A stretch of DNA of 64,000 bases from Sordaria brevicollis (Eukaryota; Ascomycota; Sordariomycetes; Sordariales; Sordariaceae), in NCBI GenBank assembly GCA_033439795.1, contig JAUTDP010000009.1, positions 620,001 through 684,000 of the forward strand. Direction: 5' to 3'. The notes beneath the pieces were generated by a model. That model saw only the letters and a list, made by a program, of their open reading frames with translations, did not search any database and was not told the DNA's origin. Shown in pieces: positions 22,664 to 34,868 of this stretch. The translations under genes and the position numbers were made by a program. How positions within the stretch are numbered: position 1 is the first letter of the stretch; every line of letters starts with the position of its first letter.

Positions 22664-25560
22664 TCAATCCTCGTCGTCGTTATAAATATCCTCGACGCCG
22701 TTAATATTTTAATCCTAAAAATTTTTTACACCTTCCCTATATAAGCGCTTACTTTCTTCGCTATAATTAATAATACTATTTTGAATAGAAAACTTAATAA
22801 TATTAAGAAGATATTTTTAATTAATAATATCCGTAAGGAAAGGGATAACTTTATTCCAATTAATAAATTTCTCTATAAGGTTTTATTACCTAAGAAAATA
22901 GATATTTAGAATATTAAAAGTATTTATTTCGCCGCTAATTAATATTGGCTTCCGCTTAATTATATTATCCTTATATAATTTAAGCGTATAAGAGATAATA
23001 TCCGTAAAGGGATTACTAATAATATAAATTCCTTTAATAACGCGACCCCATAACTTTTTTATTCCCTTACGAATAATTATAAGAATATTAGAGTTGAAAG
23101 TAAACCGTATAAGCGTAACTTCGATATTATAAGTAGAATTCTTATTATTTTTAATATTAACTATATATACCCTATTCTAATACTCTAATATAAAATTAAT
23201 AGGCTTATATCTACTACTAATAGTAATAAATCGAATTAAACTACCCTTTAAAATAGCGTTTCGAAGGTTATCGTTTATAATATCCTTATAAAGTAATTAT
23301 ACGAAGTATAGTATCTCTAGGCTATAATTCCACAATTTACCGCCGTAAAAGATAATAGGTAAAATAGGGATAATATCCCGAAGAAAGCTATAATCACCTA
23401 CTCGAATTACTTTGTAGATTGATAGTAAAATCGAAACTATTTATATTAATCTATAATGGTTTCGAAATTCGATATCGATATTTTTTACCCTTGAGGTTAA
23501 AGTAGGTCCTTCCGAAGTAGGTCTACTATTAATATCGATATTAACGTTAACGTTAATATTTATATTAATATTAACGTTTATAGAAATTTCTAAATACTCC
23601 CCAATCCAGCCGTATATAGAAAAAACTATATCCTAAATACAATCGAATATATTATTTATACCATTCTCTTCGTTCTCGCCCTCCTCTTCCTCCTTTAATA
23701 AAACTTTTATTATAAATTTAATACTATTAATAATTAAATCTTCGAAATTCCTATACTTAATAAGCTCGGTAATAAAAAAAGTAAGAATTTTAACGGTAAA
23801 ATTATATATTACAAGGGGTATAGCTTAATAATATTTAATCTTTTCCTTCTTAATATTCTTTAACTATTAAAAAAAATAGACGTTAAAAAAAATTATAATT
23901 AACGAAAACGTTTTATCTTTTCCTATATTCTAAAAATAACGAAATAATATTTCGATAAAATTAATTTCGATATAAAAGAAAGCTAGGATAGGAAGTATTT
24001 ATTTCTTCTACTCCTATTATTCGCTAGCTTCGATTTCGTAATATTAAATACGCTTAATAAACGATATAGTCTTTTAATTATTATATATTAAAATAAGCCG
24101 GTAAATTAATTCGGATTTATCGAAAGTAAAACGGTTATTCTATAATTCCTTATAAATCCGATAAATACCCTTAAACTTACCTTTATTTTTATAAATAGTA
24201 TTAATTTAAAGATTTGGCGAATTTTTATATTTAACCTATTTAATAATAGGAAAGGCCGGTAGTTTATTATTCTCAATAAATCGAGCGGTAATAATATTAT
24301 TAATTGTACGAAGAAATAAAAATTTAATAATAAAGTTTAAAAGCTATCGGGAGGTAGTATTAATACTTTCACACTTTAGTAGTAAATATTTTACTACTAT
24401 CTTACTAATAAATTTCTTCGTACGGTTAAAAAATAATTATTAAAGGGGGCTATAAAATAATAGGCATTGTATAAGATTAATAGTAATTAAATTAACTATT
24501 TAATTTTATTTTCCTCTAACTAATTTTCGAACCGTATTTTTATAATTGAAATTATTATATATAATAATACTATTAGGGTTATAGGCAATACGCTTAAAAT
24601 TACGCTTTATTTAGTCTACTATAGTATTAAATAATTTATTAAATATTATATATAACGAAATAATACCTATATTAAACAAAGTTTAGATTATTCTTCGTAA
24701 TATTCTTATCGATATTATATAAAGGCCAAGAATTCGACGAAGGAAATTACTTTTAACCTCGGAAAACCCAGATATTAAAATAAATATAATAATAATAATA
24801 CGGCTATAAAAGTTTTAATCGATAGTCGCGTTCTCTTTAATTACGACGTTAATAAATTTGAATCGGTTAGCTATAAACTATAAAATTATAGTAACTAATA
24901 TAGGAGCCGTCTTCTTAAAATTAAACTATACTTTAATAAAGGAATTCTCTAATTAAAACGAACCACTTAAATTAAAAATAATAACCTTCCTATCTCCTTC
25001 GCTCCGGTAAATCTTCTCAACGTCGAATTAACTAAAAGTAAATTCGTTAACTAAAGATAACATCTCTTTACATATAGTAAGAATATAAAAACTAAGGCTA
25101 AATTTATCGATTTAAACATTAAGGTTATAATTATTAAAAACATTTTTAAATTCGTCGTCTTCTTCGAAAAAGTTAACGAAGTCTATACCTTTACGAAAAT
25201 TTCGCAATTATTCAATTATAAAAACCTTTATATTGAATTATATAAATTAGGAGTCAATATCGTTAATCTTTAATATTCTAGCAAAACGGTTAATATACTT
25301 CGAACGGAAGCGTCTCTAAAGCTTCTTAATTTTACAAATAATCTCGTAATCTTCATCTTCTTTATTAACATTACATTAATCATTTAAATCTTATTAACTA
25401 AAGGCACGACGAATTAAACTATTACGAATTCGACTAGATCTACGAATTCGATTAATTAAAATACTAATAAAAGTAAGGGAAATAGTAGGCGGAGATCCTA
25501 TAGGAGTTCTAAGGGTACCGGGTTATTAAAGGCTACTTAATCGTAATAACCGTCGCCTTT
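22664..25560 (-). pseudogene. RIP-degraded large ORF resembling the fungal DUF6589 family
   Basis: On the minus strand one frame reads from about 25560 down to a TGA at 22664-22666, about 965 codons, broken by roughly 45 TAA/TAG codons and, as far as I can follow by eye, without a frameshift. Readable segments include NKEDEDYEIICKIKKL, then IIIYNNFNYKNTVRKLVRGK at about 24575-24500, then IFYGGKLWNYSLEILYFV, and SRYKPINFILEY. The pattern of a (D/N)NFN core followed by N-(x)2-T-(x)2-L and, later, a YKPI(D/N)-hydrophobic segment agrees with my recollection of DUF6589 proteins, which are numerous in fungal genomes. The Asn-for-Asp change in YNNFN is what RIP at a TpG would do. It converges on the helicase relic, leaving about 130 bp between the two stops. 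The function of the family is not known to me. Confidence 0.6.
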
Positions 25561-25900
25561 AAAGGGCATCGCCTTACGCGTCGGCCATAATCGCGATTCC
25601 TTAGGATCCTCGTTTCTAAGGTCGCTATTAATATTAAAGATTTAAAAGTAGCACTATTAAATAGAGTTGGCTTACGCGATTCCAAATTTATTAAAAGTAT
25701 TATAATGCGACGTATTGTTATTGAATTATAGTATTGACGTTAATTTGCTTAGTGTATTTGAAAACCCGTATACGGTTCTAGTCGAATCTTACACTCAAAC
25801 CTCCTTGAGCGGAATGTATAATATTACCCAAATTAGAAATAAAAAATTAAATTATCGATAAAATAATAAAAAATGTATATTGGCTGTAAAACGTCCGTAC

Positions 25901-28465
25901 ACGAGAGCTCAAGGAAGGAAGGTCTGAGCGCTGAGATAAAGTTTGTCTGAGGCCAATGGAACGGCAATTCATGCCAATTCACACAAACTCCAGGATCTCC
26001 ACCTCCCGACACCACATTGGCTCGTTGTGCCGGTCAACCAGGGGGTCCTGGAAGGCCAGGAGGTGCTAGAGCAGCAAAGAAGGAGAGGGGGAAAGACCAC
26101 TGAGAGGTCGATGAGCCGGAAATCATGGAAATGAGGGAAGGGACGACCACAAGCAGCTCATTGGGAGTGAGTCTGTGAGTCCTAGGAGTGCAGCACCGGA
26201 AACACTACACGAGCAGAACAAGGACGAGTTGACGACGTTACTGTTGGATGCGCTACTGCACCGTCAGCTCTCTCCGGGTTTTGGAGGGTTTCATCCCCGC
26301 GTCGAATCAGTTGTCGCCGTCGTCGCCCACGAAGCTACCGCGGCAATGCTCCGTTCCTTTCTAACCGGCTTGGGGAACTGAGCTTGACACTTCTCGGACC
26401 GGTGCCGTAGCTGCGTGCCTGCGTCTCCTTTGCCAAGGCGCGAATGCAGGGGAACGAACCAAAGGCCCAAAGCGCCGGCGAGCGCTCAGAGGTGATGTGC
26501 GCGGTGCACCTCGCTAATCGCTTCCCTACAAAATATTCAGCTGCATTGTTCGTCCATCCTTGGTCCAGCCTGAATCTGTCCCACGATTCACCGCCTCATG
26601 TTTCGTGGGGTTCATTGTGACCTTCCACCATCTCATCATCATCTCAATATGATCTCTGTCAGGTCCCGCTGCTATCCTTCCACGACATGCGTGTGACGTA
26701 ACGTCATCCAACACCTGAAGGACGGGGAATGTGCTGCATATTTGGACTCTATTATGACTTGATCAAAGGCGGGCGGATGGACATCTTTGCCTTCAGACCC
26801 CGCTCATTCAACAAGCCCACACAAATAACCCACCGCCAACAAGAGAGAGAGCAAGTCGAGAAAAAGTCCATAGGCGCTACCTAGACCCTGGCCTAACCAA
26901 CAACCCGCGTCTTTCATTCTTCCTACTCTGCCATTCTATGGTTTTCTCGACGGAATCATAGATATCACCAAGGACTACCTACTCTACCAAACTACACTAC
27001 GGCCCCTTACAGTACGACCCAGAAAAGCACGGCACCGAGCGAGGTCTGGTGACCTGGCAACCTCAACCCCTATTTTAGTTCATCCACTCGTTAACATGAC
27101 TAGGATCCACAGCTGTGAGAAAAGGAAGTTCTTTCAAAGGCCCCCTTGTGTGGGAAAAGGTACAGTATCCACAACCGTTTGATGAGAGAGGTGGTTTAAT
27201 TTTCCCCTGTTACGCCGCATCATCTCCATCTCGCCAACTCTTACCGAGCCGGAACCATCCGAGATGGACCTTCAATGGTGGTTTTGTACCTGCATGAGAG
27301 GGATGTTCAAGTACCGCCGGGCCGCCGTCCGTGCAAGTGATGGTTTCCTGGATTTCGATTTGGGCTGTCGAGCAACTGCCAGTGACAGCTAGGATCCCGT
27401 GTCTTTATGTATCCCTGTTTTCCATGTGCCGGCCGCGTGTTTAAGGTGATGGTAATGGCTTTTTTATGTACATGCCCACTTGATGGCTGTTGGTTTGACG
27501 GCCTCGCATATGAAAGGTCACAAAACTGGAACGCAGATGTTGCGAGTCGTGATTGAAGGGTCTTGCTGAATAACTCATCTCTACACATCCAATAGACCAT
27601 ATGCCAGCTCCTCACTTGAAGGAAGTTGCTGGCAAATCCATGTATAACCTTCACACCTCGGCCAAATCGTCATTGAATCCACACTTCCACTGATTTTCCA
27701 GATTCCCAGATCAAAGCTTGGAAGACCGCAGTCAAGGGATCCATGTGCGGCAATACCATGTGCCAAGACTATGTGTAATTAGTCTCTCAAAGGTGATGAA
27801 CACCATGGATGACGGTCGAAGGACTTATAAATGAAAGTCTTATCTGCGGGTAATGGCATCCCTTCATATTGCCAGCACTACTAATAACAAGTAGGTGTCT
27901 TTGGTCGGCAAACGGCAAAAGGTTCAGAAAAGAAACAGATGTGTCTGCTATTATCTGACAACGAAATCAAGCAGCTTCGAAGGAAAACAGAAGAGATGAA
28001 GATATGATAAAGCAAAAGAAGAAAGTGCCTTTGCCTTGCTGGTTTGTGACACTTCTTCTGAAAATACTTGAGGCGAACAGACTTAGATGGAAATGTGTTT
28101 TCACTTACTATCACATAAACATGGATTATGGATGGTCTCGACGGCTCTACCACAATGTCTTTTCTACAAGCCCATGAACTATACAACATTTACCATTGGA
28201 AAAGAAAACGTAAACGTAGCGTGTGTGAAAGAATGAGAAGAACAGAATTCTTATAAAGTATTCAGCCCAAGAAACTTCGCCAGGCATGACTACCAATCCA
28301 GAGATGCTGCCTTCGGTCCTTTAAACGTGCCCTTCAAAATCTCTTCACTCTCCGCCCGCTCTTCACTCAGTTCTTCTTCTACTAGCTCCTCGTCCCCGTC
28401 CTCCTCCTCATAACTCATACTTGCGTCTTCCTGCACTTCCATTCCACCCTCCAGCTCGCCAACAA
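25901..28465. other. 2.6-kb stretch without a supported gene
   Basis: Base composition returns to normal at about 25890-25900. All open frames here are short (under about 120 codons) and lack domains or plausible intron pairs. The right end contains the 3' flank of rev3. Confidence 0.5.
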
Positions 28466-31400
28466 CTACCTCGCCTCCCTCCTCCAGCTCCCAACCCCCC
28501 CTTTCACCTCAACCTCCGGCTGCTGCTCGCCGTCCTCATCCTTACTACCACGTTCCTTCTGTTCCAATTCCAGATCCCCAAACAGCTGAATCAACGGCTC
28601 CATCACCCTCTTCTCCGCCGCTACCTTGGTCCTCTGCTTAACTCTCGAGTAAAACACCGGGCAATCCTTGCTATCGCAGGGGACCTCTCCCTCGGAGGGC
28701 GAAAAGCCCGCACAGCTCTGGCACACCTTCGTGATCTCCACATACTTTTTCTCCGCCCGCGTGACCTTGGTCTGCAGGTCAACCATGAGGGTGGGCGGAT
28801 CCGAGGCGCACCGCCGACAGAGAGGTAGGCCTCGGTCCACATCTTCTTCTCTGTCAAGCATGCCCAGCTCGCGGGCGAGCCCGAGTCCTGCCCCGAGCGG
28901 CCGCTTGATTTTGACGCCGCAGGCGGTGCAGATGGTGGTGTTGAGGAAGGCTTCGAGGGTCTTGCGCGCTTGGGCTTGGGCTGCTGCTACGTCGGGCGGT
29001 AGTGGTTCTCCGTCTTCATCCGAGAGTTCTTCGTCGTCTAATGCTGCCATCTCTGCTTCTGCCGCAGCCGCACCCTTTTTGCTTGGTGACGCCCCTAGCA
29101 GATTCAGTAATGGGCCTTTGGGGGCGGCAGTTGCAGCGTCTTCATCTTCCACTGCCCCCTTCCGCAAGACTTGGACTTTTGGCATCTCCTCGTACCAAGT
29201 CCTTACGTTCGCACCGACCAAGTTAAAGATTCTCTCCAGCGGCGGGATGATGTTCTTGTTGATGTAGTAGTCCGCATCCAACGTAGCATGGGGATTATTC
29301 AGCAGTTCCTCGGGTTCCACGCACCGATCAACCAGCCTCATACCCGGCGCACCGGCCATCACCACGTACGGCACCCGCTCGCCATACTGCGGCTCGGCTC
29401 GCGCATCCTCCCTCATCTTCTTCGTAGCGATCAGAGCGCCTGCTGGCGCCGGGCCGCGACTGGTGGTGCTGTACGTGCCCAGCTTTACCTCGCGCGCGAA
29501 GCAAAAGTCCTGCACGGAGACGGCACCGCGCATAATCTTGTGGCACTGCTCCTGAAAGTACTCCTTGACCTGGCTGAGGTCGGCGGTCGCGAAGAGGATC
29601 TTGAGCGCCTTCTCCTCGATGCGCTGCTCGGCCGGCGTGCCATCGCGCCGGACCGTCTCAATGCCCTTGGCGTCAAATTCGGGCACGGTCTGGTCCCGCG
29701 ACTCGTATTTGTAGCCGACGTAGCGCTTCTTAGCGATGAGCATGCACGGGTGGTAGACCTTTTCGAACTTGAGCTTGACTGGCCGCGGGTTCATCTTGGT
29801 GACGGCGTCGGCGATCTCTTGGCCTATATCGAAGGCTTGCTCGCGCGTTCGCCCCTTGAGACAGACGAAGAGACTGTCGGTGTCGCCGTAGACGACTTCG
29901 GCATCCCACTTCTGGACGCTGTGGATGAAGGCTATGGCGCGTTCGAGTGTTTCGCGGCCGGTTTGGACGATGCTGTCGGCAATCTCGGAGCAGGGCATAC
30001 GACCTGAGAACGAGGCCGAGGTATAGCCGTACGTGACGTTGGCGAGAAGCTTCAGAGCCAGCTGCCGGTTGTTCAACAGTTGCTGAAGCGCTTTATCATC
30101 CTTGTCTTGCTTCATGCCGGACTTGACCATGATGCGAGTTTCGAGGATTTCGGTAAGCATCTTCGCAAGAAGTGACTTACGAATGTGAGGTTTTGTATAC
30201 ATCATACCGTTTGGAGCGATGTTGATATAATCCTTGAGTAAAGTAAGAAGACCCTCTTGCCTCTTGTAATCCATGAAGCCCATCTTGTTCGTACCTCGCC
30301 AGCTGACGATGCGCCCAAGGAAGGTCGAGTAGCAGTAGTTGTAGGCAATCATGACACTGGGATACAGACTTTGGAAGTCGAGGACAAGCAGCGGGCTGCT
30401 ATAGAAGGCACTCTGAGGTTCCATCACCAAGGGTAGGCATTCAAGAGCATTCTGTGCGCCCACTTGCTTCCTACTTGGGGAAACGAGGAGGAAGTTTTCA
30501 GGCTTGGCTATCCTGAACATGATTGACTCTACCTTGAACTGCGATCCACGGGAGAAGACTGAAAAGAAGTCGACTCCAAGCAGTCTTGCTTGCTCGCTTG
30601 TTCTAGCAACAAGCTCATTCTTCTCCAAGATCTCGATATCGAGTCGGGTTCTTGTAAGGTAATACCGCACGACTTTGTCCAGATCTTTTGGTCGTCCGCT
30701 AAGATACCAATCCGACAATGTCTTCCAGCTATAGTGGGGGATGCGTCGGTGAAGGAGGTGCCACACAACATTCTCCATGGTGTATTGGAGGAGGTTGAGC
30801 TCTCCTCGCATGGCTCTCCAAATATTGATCATATGTCGCCCAGTTATGCGGATCGACGATGTTGTATTAAAACCCCAGCGATCTGCCTCTTTCCCGATAC
30901 GCCCATTCGACTGAGATTTCATGCGCGAGAAGTCATCACAGAGGTCAAGGTCGTACTTTATCCTCGCCCGTTCAATCAGGTACCCCCAGGAGGTCCCATG
31001 CACCTCATACCCAGTGAAGATGTCTGGATCATGGTTTCGCACAATCTCGACCATTCGCAACATCACACCAAGTTCCGTTTCCTCTTGGAATACTGGTACC
31101 GATGTGTATCTGCGAATTCTGTCTGCCAGCACACCATCCTCTGAGAATACGATGATGCCCTGTACCGTGTTATCTGGCGCTTGAGTCTTACGAAGAGCGT
31201 TCTCGTCGGACCGCAGACACCAGAAAACGCACTGCACTTCGTCCTCTTCAGGATCCGGTACTAGCTTGCCCCTAGTGTTAACATGCACCTCCAGGCTCAT
31301 AGTGCTCATGTACTGTGCCTGATGCTGCACACTTGTTGAATTGACCTTTTCGGGATGTTTGAACCCATGCTTGTTTTTCGGCGTCGCGCCTGCGACTTGG

Positions 31401-34194
31401 GAGCGGGCCGTTTTGATCTTCAGGACCATGGGACGAGCTCGTTTGGACATGCGAGCCTTTTGCTCATCAGCCCACCATTCGCTGACTTCGTTAAACGAAG
31501 GAGGAGGGTCTGCTAATTCCCAGCTCCTCATCGTACAATCCTCTTGATGAGCCTCGTAAGTAGCCTCCAGCATTGCCCAATCAGCACCGAATGTTGGTTT
31601 CTCGCCAAATGTCGCCGATGATGTGCCAGTTGGGTCGAAGTCAGGAAGCCAAGGGACAGAGCTGCCGTCCAGCCGGTATTCCCTGCCTGCGTACTCTCTC
31701 GGTTTTGGAGGAACATCCTCATCCTTGCTGTAATAAGCATCCTGATGGATGACATCAGGTAGGCCATGAACCTGCATGGTACCGAGAACTTCGCTCAGGG
31801 ATGGAGGTTTGCTATCCATGACAAACATTCTGTGTGAGCCATGCCACAAAAGTACCGGCTCTGAAGCCACATGGGTCGATTCCGCTGGTTTGGACGATGA
31901 ATGGAAGCTGGTGTCAACTTGGCCAGCCTTTGCCTGAGCCGATGGCCCCAGAACGGTGGGTTGAGGGTCGAAGGCAAGTTGCTTTTTGATAACTGCACCT
32001 TCTTTCCTCTGTGAACCGCTCCTCTGGCTTAGTCGCGCTCTTGTGGTGGGATCTTGCGGGTCTTTGACAACGGGAAAGTTGAAACTACGACCTTGGGACT
32101 CTTTCGCAGAGCTCTGCCTCATAGCAGATTTTGTGGGCTGCAATGCCTTGGGTTTTGATGACTTGGTCTTCGGGATATCCGCCAAAAGTTGCTCCCCTGC
32201 CGCAGTTTGATCACCACATTCTCTTGACTGGACAGTCCTGGCTGGATTCGAAGATGTAACTATTTCTGGGGATTCATCCTGGATTTGCGCCTTGGTGTGT
32301 AGTCCGGTCCTTTCAGGGGGCTTTTGTTGGCCTTGGTTTGGGTCACGTTCCGATGTTTGTTCCTGAGACATCGGTGGGATATCACGATGGACGTTTGTTT
32401 GATGTATCTCGCCAACCACATTGTTGGACTTTTCGTGGGCCTTTTCCAAAGGCTTTCCTTTCGGCGTTGCGGGGCGCTCTGGGTGTGCTGCCCTTGAAGT
32501 CTTCTCGTTGGCAGTTTTCCCGACTGTTTCCAGAGCGCTTTGCGAAACGGCCGTTTTCACACGAACCGCATCCATTGAACTCCTAGCACGGAGCATCGGA
32601 CGTTTTGAAGGCGCATGAAGATCGACTTCACCCGGCGGCCTGGTATGCTTGAGAGATCTTCGTTGTCGCTCTCTAGGGCCAAGAGCCCTAATTTGTTTAC
32701 CCGCTTTCGCTGATTGTTTGGAAAAGTAAGCCTTGGCAATCCTCAAAAGTTTACGACAGATTGGAGGTCGGGGTAGGGGTACGTAGAGCCGCCTACCCTT
32801 ATGATCAATTATTGGACCCCTCACACCAAACCCTTCTCCGACGCCGTTGATAGGTTCCTCCGGTGACATGTCGGGCGCGTACTCGAGAGGAGTACGGTTT
32901 GCATTCTGCTCGCCCACTAGCTTAAAGATAATCTGTTCGTTGACATCGATGCTGTTGACTGAGGCTGGATTCATGTGAAACAGTTGTGCTTCGATCTGAA
33001 GAGCTTGACTTAGGTTGTCTGTGTATAAGTCTTCCACTGACTCCAGAGTGGTTTTGATGGTTTCCTCAAAGGGTACTGGCTGGATAAAGTCAGAGAAAGA
33101 CTTAGGAGATCCATCCTTGTTAGCCTCCTCCTGGGCAACCTGTTGTTGAATAGCAGCACGGTACTCAGCTTCATGAACCCATCCCATAACCTGTGACTGA
33201 CGTGGGTCCGCAGACATTGTCACCAAGACATCCGGCGGGAAAGGGTTAATTTTAGGGTCAGTTATTCCCATACGCCTTTTCCTACGGTTTGTCTCATCCG
33301 TCCAAAGGCCAGCCATGCTGTGTACAAGCTTCTCTTGGCCTGACATCGGCTGTTCCATTTCGATGAAATCATGGTGTAGCCTTCGCTCTTTGACCTTTTT
33401 GCGGTTGAGAATATGTTCAACGCAAATGTCTACTTCAAGAGAGCAGTGACTTGCCCGAGGAAGGTCGTAGTCATCAGTGATCAGCCTTGGAGGAATCGTC
33501 TTGTCGTTCCAAAGGCATGCAGTCTTCTGGCCGTCGATATGTGCCTCGTGCTTTGGCACAGGTGCTCGAAATGTGGCTATCGCCGCGTCCAGGTAGTCAC
33601 AGCCGTACAGGTTGTAATCAGCCATGAACTGGAGGAGATACTGCAAATGGGCCTCGTATGGTTGGAATTTGTGACTCATGATAACACCTTGTTGAAGAAG
33701 ATCGACCAGACGCGACATCACCACCGGATTGAAGAGATGAATCTTCAGGTAGAACCGGTACCCCACATGGAAGCCATAGAAGGGTATCCCTTTTGTCAGC
33801 GTGATCCGAGCGACATACGTCAGCCGATCGCGAACAGGATCTTTGCGGTAGCTGACTGCTAAAGCATGGTCTATCGATGCACGCATTTTTGCAATGTATT
33901 CGTTGGCTAAGCGCTTTGTAAGAATATGATATTTTTGGTGGAGCATGACGAGAAGCACTCACCCTTGACAAGTTCCAGGCTTCCTTCATATTCGATATAT
34001 AGGTAGGGCAGGGCGCCATGAATATGAGCGCAGACTTTCTGACCCGTCTCGGTCGACCCAAACACCCGGATTACAGGGACTGTTGGGGTCTTCCTCGACG
34101 AAAATCGGACATCTTGACCAAACTGGGGATCATACCGAGTGGTCGTTGCCTGGTAGTGGTCGATACAGTTCAATCGAAGCCGAAAAACATCCAT
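28466..34194 (-). CDS. upr-1: DNA polymerase zeta catalytic subunit (Rev3; Neurospora upr-1 orthologue)
   Basis: B-family polymerase for translesion synthesis and most damage-induced mutagenesis, partner of Rev7. Exons are 33963-34194 and 28466-33906 (56-bp intron, donor GTGAGT, acceptor CTTAG), giving 1890 residues. The start MDVFRLRLNCIDHYQ is the first in-frame ATG and resembles the family N-terminus. An N-terminal B-family domain (about 1-330) is followed by a poorly conserved, probably disordered middle (about 330-850), then the exonuclease-like fold. Polymerase motif A is DFQSLYPSVMIAYN with Asp at about 1254, motif B is KLLANVTYGYTSASFSGR, and motif C is YGDTDSL at about 1417-1423. The C-terminal CysA (CTAC at about 1737, then CRRC) and CysB (CQSC...CDSKDC) clusters are complete; CysB normally carries a 4Fe-4S centre and binds the Pol31/Pol32-type subunits. 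The gene is divergent from slu7. Confidence 0.96.
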
Positions 34195-34868
34195 GATGGC
34201 GGTCGCGAAAGATGCCAACTGGTCATTGCTTAATGTCGTGGAAGGTTATCAAAAGAGAAAATCAAGCTGTGTGGATACCCGGCTTTTGTGGCGATGCACA
34301 TTCCTTAACAGTTGAGAAACACGCTTTTCCGGTTGTTTCGTTCATGAAGAGTATGCGCGTCGTGGATATCGATGAGCGCGCACGACTAGTGACGCCAAGG
34401 CACGTGATGCGATGCTGACGCAAGTCACGCAACTGCCCTGTTCCAGAGAAAGCCGTTGCGTCCTGGACAGTTGTCCTACTTGAGTTCATTCAAAGGAAAA
34501 TGAAGTGATCAACACTACGTTGACTGTTCAATAGCACAGTGCTTTTTGACGTAAAAGGGAATCCCGTCAAGATTACTATGATCCGAAGAGGAATGGAAGA
34601 AGAGGGTGGGCAGCTGGGGGTTAGGGTTAAAGATGACAAGTTGACCACAGGCAAAAGAGCAGAAAGTGCACTGACTGCTGATCTCACGGGTTGCCCGCTT
34701 GCCTGCCGCAGAACTCTCACTCAACAACGACCTTCGAAGAAAACGACCTATCCTGAGTCTTGGGATCGACAACCTTTCTCATCGACAACATCGACTGTTC
34801 AGACCAACTTCATACTCTGGAATATCACTTCCGGGTCCTCGAATCATTTCATCAAAAAGAAAATCAAC
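34195..34868. promoter_or_regulatory. Divergent spacer rev3 / slu7
   Basis: 674 bp between divergent starts. It contains a telomere-like telobox TTAGGGTTAA at 34621-34630. An ATG at 34578 is open and in frame with slu7 all the way to the family start, so the leader has no in-frame stop. No other gene is seen. Confidence 0.55.

Larger units (their letters stand above)
19346..25900. mobile_element. RIP block 1: inactivated two-gene element (helicase + DUF6589-like), inferred
   Basis: About 6.5 kb of AT-rich DNA with little CpA/TpG, much TpA and persistent CpG, bounded on both sides by ordinary-composition DNA. It contains two convergent single-frame protein relics described separately. TACGGAC-type words sit near both edges (19356-19362 and, inverted, 25893-25899); a second inverted copy is at 19400-19407. 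I could not find a target-site duplication, so the exact ends are unproven. A + T bias, stop codons limited to TAA/TAG and no evident frameshifts point to point-mutational inactivation, as RIP does. The class of element is not one I can name. Confidence 0.6.
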
